Assembly: GCA_946800325.1 (NCBI GenBank)
Contig: OX326958.1
Location: forward strand, 8,442,001-8,506,000
Direction of reading: 5' to 3'
DNA length: 64,000 bases
From: Luzula sylvatica
Lineage: Eukaryota > Streptophyta > Magnoliopsida > Poales > Juncaceae
The position numbers and the translations under genes were made by a program. This document shows positions 23,596 through 33,889 of this stretch, one piece after another. Within the stretch, counting starts at the first letter, position 1. Each line of letters begins with the position of its first letter. A model generated the notes under the pieces. The model was not told the origin of the DNA and did not search any database. It saw only the letters and a program-made list of their open reading frames with translations.

Positions 23596-26500
23596 TATCG
23601 GCACAATTGAAAGTGACTTCGAAAGTAACTTCTTAGTTGAAATTCCTAACAAACTAATTAAATACGCATTCGTAAAGAAGTATTTTTTTTTTTTTCTGTG
23701 TACAATTATGACGTGAAATTTGTACTTTGCACTCAACAATATTTTGATATTTTATAACATTTTAAATTTGATTTTTTTTGTAAATAAATAAATAAAATCG
23801 AAATGCTGTCTTTTGACATTTTAGGATTATGAATTTTCAAAAATCAGTTCCTACATATTAAATGACAGGAATTGTCCATCTCCATTAATTAACATGAATG
23901 ATTTAATATTGAAAAATCCTAAATCTATTTTTTAAAGTATTTTTTTTTTCTTAGATGGTCTCTAGTTACATTTGTTTCTTGGATGTTAAATGAGCCCAAA
24001 AGAGAAAATTGAAATAATGAAATGTTTTTGTCTCATCAACAGTTTTTTTTTTTATTTTTTTTTTATTTTTACAAAATAAGAACAGAGCATGTTTAATAAC
24101 TTTACAATTTCTTCTCAATCCTATTATTATAATTAGAATTAGATAGATATAGAATTGAGAAGAGAATGCACATATAATTTCCAAACATTGTATTATTTTA
24201 ATCAATATTTAGTGTGAGATAAAAAGTATAAGTATTTACCAAATATTGTATTGTGTTAAACAAATAAGGATCACGGGATTATTAGTGAAATCCTTTGAAC
24301 GAATTGTATATGTCAAATTTTATTTCACTCGAATTTATATAAAGATATTATTTTATTAAACTTCATATGATATTTAATTTTTTGTATTAAAATCACCCTT
24401 CGCTATTAAATTTCATTTACCATAATTTTTTGACAAAGAGAAGATTCATGAAACTCTTATACTGACTATCCTGACTATTCAAAGAAATCATCTTTAAAAT
24501 AACTCACGACCATATAAGTCACATCTTACCAATAATCATTGGTTTAACATTATAACATGTATCATTCATAATAAATATCTTGCTTCAATTATATATAAGT
24601 TTCGCAATCATTAATTACTACAATATTTATGTTCATTAACAAAAAGACAAAATCGAAATAGATTAAATTCAACAAGAAATTTATGTGGTTATGAATTTCC
24701 TTATTTATAATAAATCTAAAATTAAATATAAACTTACATAGTTTTTCTTCCATACACCATATTTTTTACTTTGCTTTTCGATGGATTAAATCCCCACCGT
24801 ACATTCATACAAGGGTATTGTGGGAAGAATGAAACAACCGGTTGTCTAACAAAAAATTTCTTAAACAAAGTTTTAACTTTTCTCCTAGGAAATGACGAGT
24901 TAATAATGGTGCATTGAATATGATCATATCATTCTATAATTCTATAATTTGTATGACATTGGCCATAGTCCATTGAGTATGATTATGTTACTATGTACGT
25001 ACGTAACTAGATGGTATAAGTTGAGTATTTCTCATATTATATCATTATATGAGCATTGAATTAAAAATGATACATCCAAATTAAAAATCCTATATATTAA
25101 AAATAAGTATATTAGTGTTGAGAATAGTATAATCTCACCCAAAAATAATATATTAAATATAAAATAGTATATTGGCATTAAAAATATTTATCAACATGTA
25201 ATAATAATAATAATAATAAACATGTAAAATAACAAAAATCAAAGATTAATAACAAAATATAATGACTTATACATGAAAGTATTAAAATCCGAATATGTAT
25301 TTACTTAACAAAACATATATAATAAATATATAATATAATTATGTCATCTGTAATGTGATTATTTTAAATGTTAACATTTTTAAATTGACATATCAGATAA
25401 CAAAACTAAGAACTAAGATATAATCGGTCGGTTCTCTTGAACCATTTTTTTAAAACGCAAATATTGAACCGACCGAATAAACCAAACAATACTATGTTTC
25501 TAACTGAAAGAAATAAATAAAAAAAAACCGAACTAATTGAATTCGATTGTTTCGGTTTTGTTTCAGAATAAACAGAGCCATTTTCCCGTCCCTAAGCATA
25601 ATCATGAATTATATTTTCATTGTGTTAATTTAACAAATTTTTGTATTAAAGTGATACATATACAATGCAAATAGTATATTGACACAAAATATCATATTAA
25701 CAATTTAACGCCCATAATAATCTATCAGTGCAGAAAACTATACATTGTTACCAAAAATGATATATTAAAAGAAAAATAATACATAACCATGAAATTCATA
25801 TAATACATAAGCATTGGAAATAATTGTTGTAGATTGATTTTATTTGCAAAAAAAACAATGTATTCACACATAAATATCATATTAAAACCAAAAACAATAT
25901 ATTAGTGAAAGATTATATTGTCACCGAAAGTTATATAAATAATTATAAATATTTATATTATACTTAACCCTAAAAACAAAGTTATGTTGAAATTGATATA
26001 TTTATACATAAAATAGTATATTGGTGCAAAAAATGATATAGTAGTATTGAAAGGGGAATTTTAAAAAAAAACTAACCTTTTTCGATATTAAAAAAAAGAA
26101 CCTCATATTTTGATACTCCAAAAAAATTTCTCCATTCATATTTTTGTTTTCAAATAACTTTGGGTGGTGTGAATTTATTTTGGACCAAAATGTTTTTCTA
26201 TTTTCATATTTTCTACCTAAATAATTTCAAGTTGTTTTAAATATTATTGTTTATTTTATTATTATTTGATGCTAATTTTTATGAAAAAATAATAAATGAA
26301 TATTAAAATTATATAAAAAATATAACATGTAATAATTGATAATTATTTTTTTCAAATTATATATTTATTTGTACTATTAACATTTATTAGCACACGATGT
26401 ATTAACACTTAAATTAACAGTTTGGCATTAAATTTTTTATTTTGCAATGAAAAAGTCGACACCTAATCACACAAAAATAATGTAACAATATTGGAAACTT

Positions 26501-27126
26501 TATATTATTATTGAAAATGATATATTAAAATTTAAAATATTATATTATCACGAAATAATATATTTTAACAAGAAGAAAGATAAATGAGGTTATCAAAAAA
26601 AGAAAAAGAAATGAGAATTAAATTTAGTATGGTGCCAATAAAAAAATATATTGACTTAACAAACTAAAAAGAAACATTAATATTAAAAATGATATAATAA
26701 TATTAAATTAGATATAATGAAGCATATTGGTACACCAAATATGAAATCGGTGCATCATTTATTTAGTTTCAATTAAAAAATTGTATACGTGCAATGAGGA
26801 ATGAGTACTAATTACCAAGGAATGCTTCTATATATCGAGGCATAATAATTGCAAATGAATGTTATTACAATCATCTCCATTTCATGTCCTGATCTCATAA
26901 TATATTTATTTCGTACAAATGGAGAGAAGTTCAAAGACTTTTAAATATTCATCTTGGATTTGCAGTTTTTAGTAAATGTAATATTACATATTTACCCTCA
27001 ATTAAACACATAATGACCGGCTACATAATGTGTGTGACGTTGAAGCATTTCTCAAACTTACGTACCCTAGGCAAACTTATAAACACTATAATTTCAATCG
27101 AAGATGCGATAATAGAGCCTTAAATT
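23596..27126. other. Intergenic: local duplicates and AT-rich repeat DNA
   Basis: Bases about 23.96-24.36 kb are another copy of the segment at 11.99-12.36 kb, and 24.42-24.55 kb resembles about 12.90-13.00 kb. The text between about 25.04 and 26.77 kb is a degenerate dispersed repeat (next entry), with a patch at 25.43-25.56 kb containing CCGAATAAACC/AACCGAAC words. A (TAA)n run is at about 25201-25218. No gene is supported. Confidence 0.5.
25040..26770. repeat. Degenerate AT-rich motif array (aaaatgatatattagcattga type)
   Basis: A phrase of about 20-25 bases, roughly AATGATATATTAG..ATTGAAA, recurs loosely many times (for example 25110-25200, 25650-25900, 25990-26045, 26500-26760). Spacing is irregular and copies are divergent, so it looks like an old minisatellite or a decayed element family. 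A similar texture is present at 37.29-37.62 kb. Confidence 0.4.
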
Positions 27127-27684
27127 TCAAGTAATTGTCATAGGTCGATGAACAATTATACTCGGTCTCTTCTTCATGCGAGGCGAATCTGTTGGATACT
27201 TAATATTCACGGAGCTCGATCTTTTGGGGTCCCGTAAATTCGAAAATACTTGTTTTTCCTTCTTTTGATTGAAATAGGATCCAGGAGAAATCGGTGCATC
27301 GATAGGTGTTATAGGACTCCTCGTATAAGCAACATCGAGCGAAATTTGTCGTTTCATTCTCGAAATAAAATCTTCTGCTTTCTTGTTGATATCATCCTTG
27401 CTTGAAAATTGATCATTTGTCGAAGAGCTCGTGGAGGAAGGGGTTGAAAATTGATCATTTGTTGATACTTCCTCAATTTTATCGAGATCATGATTAATTT
27501 GATGATCATCGTGAAAGTCGGGAATACAATTCGAGAGGCTGCGTTTGGGAGGGAACTCGATATGTCTGCGAGGACTCGGGGAATCTAGCAGAGTCGAAGA
27601 TAAGCCCTTGAATTTTGACGAATTTAGAGATAATAAAACTTTCGCGACTCTGAATAATCTCCATATCTTTCTCAAGATCGACAT
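27127..27684 (-). CDS. DUF761-like small basic protein, paralogue 2
   Basis: A single-exon frame of 185 codons starting MSILRKIWRLFRVAKVLLSL and ending VHRPMTIT. It is the closest relative of the gene at 15.8 kb (same SSTLLDSPSPRRHIEF, RSLSNCIPDF, DAPISPGSYFNQKKEK) and carries the DUF761-like segment DDINKKAEDFISRMKRQISL at about residues 110-129. Its 5' flank is also similar to that of the 15.8-kb copy ('gaaattaggttatggggaag'), so flank and gene were duplicated together. The frame is intact with conserved motifs, so it is probably under constraint. Function is unknown. Confidence 0.72.
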   Translation of the reverse strand: MSILRKIWRLFRVAKVLLSLNSSKFKGLSSTLLDSPSPRRHIEFPPKRSLSNCIPDFHDDHQINHDLDKIEEVSTNDQFSTPSSTSSSTNDQFSSKDDINKKAEDFISRMKRQISLDVAYTRSPITPIDAPISPGSYFNQKKEKQVFSNLRDPKRSSSVNIKYPTDSPRMKKRPSIIVHRPMTIT

Positions 27685-27939
27685 AGGAACCGAGCATGAA
27701 AAATTAGGTTATGGGGAAGAAATGTATTTGAGTTTGATTTATATGTGGGATGATGATCGATTAGTGGTCACAATTTCTCCACGATTAGTTAATTAATATA
27801 TGCCACAATATAAATCAAAGATAGTTAATTAGACTTTTAAATCATTGACTTCAAAGAATACCAATGGGCTTACAATGCAAGAAGGCCCAAAACATATTTG
27901 TTTTCAGTAATCTTTAAATCTTTAAATAGATATAATCCT

Positions 27940-28720
27940 AAACATTGCCGCTTTCCTTCAGTTGGCCACGTCTCCTCTTTACTTTACTGTTCCTTTTTGT
28001 TTGCTTCCCCAGATAACTCTTTTCCTTTCTCACGCCACAGAAAAAAAAAAATAAGCGCCGGAAAACTCTACCGGCCGCGAAACCTAGGGCCACCAAACTC
28101 ACGACGGAGACAGGACACGTTGGTATTACAAACGAAACATTGCGTTTGTTTTGGGCTCTTCCACGCCTCCACTATCTTTGCCGTTTGGCCGTTTGGGATT
28201 GCAACTGTTCGATCTCTAACCTAGACTTCGTGCGTATATACTCCTCTCTTTCTTTCTTTAGAATCTTTACTCATTTCTCAGCCAGGTATATTTGTGGATG
28301 TTGGTTTTCATATTCTGTTATATGCAAGATTTTAAATTTCAGTTGTTATTTCTTCCTAATTCCCAATTAATTGCAGTGTATGTTAGGTGTTTGATGAAAT
28401 GCCTACTCACTTTTTTTGATAGGAAACAAATATATATTACAATGCATTTGCAAGAATTTTTTGAAGAATTCTACATCATATTCGGTTCATTCCAAATCTG
28501 AGGTAGTAAATTGAACATTCAGAATTTGTTTTTTAAAATTATAATTCTTCAATGATTTACTTTTTGTATTTTTTCTGTTTAGGAAGAAAATAGAAGGGGA
28601 ATGTCTTTCATGTTAAACAATCGGCACGAGCAATGGATATTTATCGCACACTCAAGGAACCAGAAGAGGCGATTTCTAAAGAGGGCAAGGCGCGTTTTCT
28701 AGGTGAGTAAGGTGTGAGTC
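27940..28720 (+). pseudogene. Gene-fragment-like segment with a 5'-UTR-type intron
   Basis: Bases 27940-28285 are GC-richer and look like a transcribed leader (GCCGGAAAACTC, CACGCCTCCAC, CCTAGACTTCG). A donor-like CAG|GTATATTTG is at about 28284 and an acceptor-like CTGTTTAG|GAAG at about 28582. A short frame at 28633 reads MDIYRTLKEPEEAISKEGKA and then RFL, up to a donor-like GTGAG. I do not recognise the protein. It may be a captured 5' gene end rather than a living gene, because no continuing exons follow. Confidence 0.3.
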
Positions 28721-28828
28721 CTGCTACTGAACCATCTCCAGTTTGAGAAGAGCGAGTACTGATCGATTTCTAGGTGAGTAAGGAGCAAGTACAGTCAGAA
28801 ATTCACTTTTTGGTCGTGTAGAGAGATA

Positions 28829-29045
28829 GAAAGTATCGGAGACGGTTCGAATTTGAAGACATGCGACAGAGGGTAAGTATCCGAGACGCGAACCGAATTT
28901 GAAGACATGCGACAGAAGGTAAGTATCGGAGACGCGAACTGAATTTAAAGACACGTGACAGAGCGGAAGTATCGGAGACGCGAACCAAATTTGAAGACAC
29001 GCGACAGAGAGAAAGTATCGTAGGCGCAAAGAGAATTTTAAGGCA
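28829..29045. repeat. 46-bp minisatellite, about 5 copies
   Basis: Units of about 46 bases contain AAGTATCGGAGACGCGAACC and GAATTTGAAGACATGCGACA. Copies start near 28830, 28877, 28923, 28969 and 29014. It produces a repetitive minus-strand frame that should not be taken as protein. Confidence 0.85.
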
Positions 29046-30288
29046 CGCCATGAAATCATGTTGGTCTTTCTTATTTACTTATATTGTACCCCTGTCAAAT
29101 AACCCCAAATTCAGAATTGATAATTTAATTCACCCTCAATTCTAAGGTTATTTTGGTCATTTTCCCTTCCTATAAAATCTAGGATTTTGTTTTGGAGGAC
29201 GCGATGGAATTACTGCTGGACGGTGATCCATATTTGCCGCTTCGTAGCCAACTACTCAACCGAGTTACCCGCTGCAAAACCATCTGGAGGTCCCCTCCGC
29301 TTCGTGGCGAGCATTAATAGAAATTAAATAGAAATGTAGCATTTTTCGAAAAGAACAGGTATTACATTCTCTTAAAATTTGAGAAAAGAACATGTATTAC
29401 ATTGCCTTAAAAAGTAAAGATGTGTGATAATTTCGGACATAATAGGGGTATATTTCGTATTTTCATAAATTATAGTTGTAACTTGCGAACTTTCGCTGGG
29501 CCCGCAAAACGTTCATATAATTGTATTTTTGCAAATTCAGCATTTTTTTTGAGTTTTTTTCCTAATTTTCAGCATTTCTGGGACTATTTTGAAAAAAAAC
29601 TCCAATATTTTGTTCCTTTTGCTCTTTTGTTAGTCGCTTGAGTTTTGTATTCTTGAAAATTTAACATTCGTAGGGGCTCTTTCATAATTTCCGGGATTCG
29701 TTGGGTTTTTTTGCAAAAATCTCCAACAAAAAATTATGTTAATGTTTTTTATTAGTTCATATTGTTGTGTATTTTTGCAAAGTCAGCATTTTAAGAGTTG
29801 TTTCATAATTCTCAGCATTGGTTGTTGTTTTTATTGCCAAAAATCTCCGATCTTTTGTTTCTTTTTGTGTTATGTTAGTTGATTTAGTTGTGTAATTTGT
29901 GTGTGTGAAATTTCCAATGGTGATTAATTAGGGTTTCAGATTATATCATCACAATTACATTTATGGTTAGTGGTTTAACTATGATTGCAATTAGTTTGTA
30001 ATTTTTAATTTTGTGAACTTTAACAAATATCTCTTTTGCAATTGTTTCAATTTTGTCGTAGGATTATCTCGAGAGAAGAATAGCGGCGATTTGTGGCGAA
30101 TCAATGGCGATTTGAAGAGGATTTCGGCCAGAACCGTTGAACTCACCACGGGCTCGGAAAAAAAAGAAAACTCTAACAAAAACTGTGAAGAATCTTGATT
30201 CGGCAAAAGATGAGCACGGAACAGCAAAACATCGAACCCTAATTCGTCATACCCGTACAGAATTATTAATTTCTTTTTTGATGTGCAG
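29046..30288. other. Patchwork DNA inside the presumed Helitron
   Basis: There is no intact gene. Bases 29200-29310 contain a twice-used GCTTCGT(A/G)GC phrase. Bases 29520-29900 contain loosely repeated 'ttcataattt.c.g.att', 'aaaatctccaa' phrases. Bases 30060-30200 give a short frame (LSREKNSGDLWRINGDLKRI..) that I do not recognise. Confidence 0.4.
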
Positions 30289-30895
30289 TTGAGTAGTTGT
30301 TTTTTGGCGTGTCTGAAAGAGGATAGTATAGAGGGAATTTACAGCACGTTCAAGGAATGTGCAGTGATAAATAAATCTGCTGGAGGAATTGGGGTTTCGG
30401 TATATAATATGTGTACCACTGGTAGTTATATCAGAGGTACCAACGCTACCTCTAATGGTATCATTCCTATGCTTCGCGTTTGTAATGATGCTGCTTGGTA
30501 TGTCGATCAAGGTGGCGGTAAAGGGTAGGTACTTTTAATTTTTTTGTAATTAACCATTTTTTTTCCTTTTCGAAAATACCCTTATATATAATTTTGTGAA
30601 CGATTTAGGGGCTTTTGCCATGTATTTCAACCCGTGCCATGCAGGTAAATTCGAATTTCTTGACCTGAGGAAAAATGACGGAAAGGTCAAAATAAAATTG
30701 TTAAAATAATTTTAAATTTTCAGTAATTTGTATGTTTTTTTTTTTTAATTTTGTTGTGGGTCCCAGCTTTATTCATGCAACGAGTACAAAGTAATGAAGA
30801 ACGGTCATTATTTTTTCCCTTACGAAGCTCTTCGTCTCGCAGATTGTTGGGGCCATGATTTTGAGGACCTTTATGCAAAATACGAATGTGAGGTT
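30289..30895 (+). pseudogene. Captured fragment of ribonucleotide reductase large subunit (R1)
   Basis: Three segments match class Ia ribonucleotide reductase R1, which makes dNDPs. They are 30289-30524 ([18 protein letters not shown].., [10 protein letters not shown].., [28 protein letters not shown]), 30611-30690 (AFAMYFNPCHA..FEFLDLRKNDGK) and about 30785-30892 (NGHYFFPYEALRLADCWGHD then FEDLYAKYE). They are separated by non-coding, intron-like DNA, and a TTCTTTTTTGATGTGCAG acceptor precedes the first. Only about 130 of roughly 800 residues are present. The junction after GGGK is not joinable in frame, 'RK' is missing before GAFA, and PWH is CH, so it is a pseudogene fragment taken from genomic, unspliced DNA. 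Confidence 0.85.
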
Positions 30896-31286
30896 ATAAA
30901 CGATATTCTTTCTGTTTGTCGGGTTATTGATGATATTTTACTTTTTCGAAATTCTATGACGCAACAGGAAGGATTATGAGGAAAAGAGAGGGCAAGTCTT
31001 GAAACTATGGAAAGAATGCAAGAAAAGCGATCGAGATGATGAGTAAATAAAAAACATTTTTAATTTTATTAAACATTGTAATATTTTTTTAATTTTACAC
31101 CACCTATTTATTACAGCTATGATAAGGGCCTTATCACCGAAAAAACAGGCGAGGGTGAAACTGAAAAAGGATCGGAGAAAAAAGACGAAACAGACTCGAT
31201 CGAAAAATAACAGTCAAAGGTGAAACTGAAAAAGAATCGGAGACGACACATAAAAATCAGGAGAAAGTACATTTTTTTACAACGAA

Positions 31287-31315
31287 CCCGCGCAATTGCG
31301 CGGGTACCACGCTAG
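31287..31315 (+). mobile_element. Helitron 3' terminus
   Basis: The palindrome CCCGCGCAATTGCGCGGG (31287-31304), a spacer TACCACG, then CTAG (31312-31315) followed by T. It has the same hairpin as the ends at 933 and 21496, so it belongs to the same family. It closes the patchwork region with the ribonucleotide reductase fragment. Confidence 0.8.
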
Positions 31316-31812
31316 TAGGCTTTAAAGATAATAAGAACTAAAATGCAAGAAAATAAAAATTTACAGATCTAATATAACAAATGAATTAGTCATGTTATCA
31401 CCTATATTTAATGACTAATTCTGGCCCAATATATGGTAATTTGATGTTTGTATTATCCACTAATTTTATTTCATGAGTAAATCTGGCCCAATGAATGGTA
31501 ATTCGATTTGTTGGCGTAAATACTAATAAGTGGAAACAAATGTATGGAAAAAACAAAAAACAAAAAAACCCATAATTTAATAATTTAAGTGATTAAATAC
31601 GTAACACCGTAAATATTTAATTTTTATTGATATTGAATACAGAATGTCGAACAAAAAGCTTTCTATATCCAATACAAAAATTATAAACCATCAAAGCTAA
31701 TTGTAATTAGAGTAACATGCCAATAAACAAGAACTAAAATGATGTGATCTCTTCCTTATTTAACAAAAAAAAATGAAATGAATTGCTCCATCAAAGCTAT
31801 CAAAAATCTCTA

Positions 31813-32391
31813 TCAAGTAATTGCCATAGGTCGATGAACCACCAAGCTCGGTCTCCTCTTCGTTCGAGGTGAATCTGCTCGGTACTTAATATTCAAAGAG
31901 CTTGGTTTTACCCGAACCGGGCTAACACGCGGAGACGGCACAACCGTATAAATCGTCTCTTCCTTCATTTGATTGAAATAAGATTCGGGCGAAATCGGGG
32001 CATCGACGGGTAACGGAGGACTAGGAGTAGTACTCCTCGAATAAGCAACATCGAGCGAAATTTGTCGTCTCATTTTGGAAATAAAATCATTTGCTTTCTT
32101 GTCAATATCTTCCTCGCTTGAAAAATGTTCGCTCGTCGGCGAATCGATCGAGGAAGGAGTCGTTGCGGTAGAATCCGATGGGGTTGCCTTCTCTACCTCC
32201 TCATGATCATCGTCATCGTCGTAAATACAATTCGAGAGGCTACGTTGGTAAGCGAATTGACGGATCTGCTTGCGAGGAGGAGACGGGGAGGATAGCAGCG
32301 AAGAAGATATGTGAGTGAATTTCTCTGAATTTAGAGACAATAAAACCTTTGCAACCTTGAATAATCTCCAAATTTTTTTGAACATCGACAT
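31813..32391 (-). CDS. DUF761-like small basic protein, paralogue 3
   Basis: A single-exon frame of 192 codons starting MSMFKKIWRLFKVAKVLLSL and ending VVHRPMAIT. It has the same motif order as the genes at 15.8 and 27.1 kb: SPSPPRK, RSLSNCI, an acidic run (DDDDDHEEVEK), a Ser/Thr-rich spacer, EDIDKKANDFISKMRRQISL (about residues 94-113), PVDAPISPESYFNQ and KRRPSLVVHRP. It is the most divergent of the three and has its own longer proline-rich insert (TTPSPPLPVDAP), so it probably represents the older locus. The DUF761-like assignment rests on the KKA.DFI...RRQ segment. Cellular role unknown. Confidence 0.75.
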   Translation of the reverse strand: MSMFKKIWRLFKVAKVLLSLNSEKFTHISSSLLSSPSPPRKQIRQFAYQRSLSNCIYDDDDDHEEVEKATPSDSTATTPSSIDSPTSEHFSSEEDIDKKANDFISKMRRQISLDVAYSRSTTPSPPLPVDAPISPESYFNQMKEETIYTVVPSPRVSPVRVKPSSLNIKYRADSPRTKRRPSLVVHRPMAIT

Positions 32392-32829
32392 TGTGGATTA
32401 AAGAGAAAGTAGGTATTGCTAGAGAAAAGAACTTTATTTGGCTTTTTGTAGGAGACCTTTTGGAGGTGAATTAATGGTTAAGTAATAGAGTTATTTCCCC
32501 GTACATGATTACGTCACAACACACGTCTATTTAAAATGAGGATTAGACTTTTTCTATGTCGACATTAGGAAGTGATTATCTTTTATGAGAAGGCCATTCT
32601 ATTATATACATATTTTTACTTTATAAAGACTTGGATGAAATTGTTTTTCTAGGGCCAATAAGATGTTAGAATTTTGATGATATGTAAAGAGTTGTATAAA
32701 ATGAGATTATTAAACATCGATATATGATTCATTATTCAAGTCTTTGTTGGTGCTTTAGTGATGAGCACATTCCGTCGTGGTAAATAATTAATTACTGAGG
32801 TTTGATATGACACTCCTCAAATGCACTCT

Positions 32830-32953
32830 AAGATTACATGTACAAATTCAATTAATATGAATTTAACATGTAAAATTGGATTAGCAATTAATTCAAGTAC
32901 GTTTATCAACATATTTGAATTAGCTGTTAATTCAATTTGTACATGCTAATCTT
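32830..32953. repeat. Small foldback (MITE-like) element
   Basis: AGATTACATGTACAAATTCA (from 32831) is matched in reverse complement by the end TGAATT..CAATTTGTACATGCTAATCT (to 32952). About 60 bases lie between. No coding content. Confidence 0.6.
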
Positions 32954-33889
32954 CTCAATTAACTATTCTCTGTGTTGCACTGATGCGACGATATGACATT
33001 CTTTCATATAATTTATGATACGATTCGAATACGATGTTGGTACCGTTCTTGATCGTCATATCAAGAATGTGAAAATGCATTTGAATGGTGCTGTATAATT
33101 TCCCATAATTAATGCACGTTGGCTAAACAACTTGGCGGGCAAGGAGAAAGTTGTACAACCGTCAACATGAAAGTATAAAAGAATTATTCCCGATATATCT
33201 GCTCGATGTGATGGAGAAATTTCTCAGGAAAAAACATGATCATAGACCAACTAATCCATGAAATTAGAGAAATATAACACTCGGTGAAGTAATAAAGAAA
33301 ATTAAATATGACGAGAGGAATTTAATCAAAAAAAAAAAAAATGACGAGAGGAAAAATCGAATTTCTCTAGCTATTTCTTAGTTTTTTATTAATTTTTTTA
33401 TGAATAATTTTACAGAACGTGTTATCGCTGAATTGATCCTAAGTTAGATATTATATTCACATTATAATTAATTTTCTTAATAATTATTATTTATTCCAAT
33501 AATTAATATTTGTAATAAAATCGTTTTCACAGCACATTGGTTCTTCAACGCCGAAGACACGGTAAGAAATACACTATGTAATTACAATTTTACTAAATAG
33601 TCCTCGTCTTTTGAGTTATTTACAATATTTTGTTGATATATCTCAGGTCATCAAGAAGTAATTCTCAGAGAAAAATGATCCAAAAAGAGCATTTAAATTG
33701 ATTTGCCTCCGGGTAATTAATTTTGACTCGAGTACAAAACTGCAAACTTTTCACAATTGTTAGGTTGGGCCTCACTGAGGTATGTTTATGGTTTGGGTTT
33801 TATATTTTATATTATTTTATCTTGTTTCTGTAGATATTAAGAAATAGATGATTATATACATTTCTGTTTATTTTTGGCCCAATAAATAG

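Larger units (their letters stand above)
27900..31315 (+). mobile_element. Probable gene-capturing Helitron (5' end uncertain)
   Basis: The 3' end is clear at 31287-31315. Upstream, for about 3 kb, the sequence is a patchwork unlike the neighbouring AT-rich DNA: a GC-richer 5'-UTR-like segment (27.94-28.3 kb) with a splice-like intron, a 46-bp minisatellite, exon fragments of ribonucleotide reductase with introns, and tails with repeated GGTGAAACTGAAAAAG text (31153-31235). Such mixed, unspliced, partial gene pieces are characteristic of Helitron capture. I could not fix the 5' terminus; a TC after A near 27911 is one candidate. Confidence 0.5.

Noticed and set aside
28724..29059. Minus-strand frames with repeated ACLQI..S..LP text
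   Set aside because: They are the 46-bp minisatellite read in two frames.
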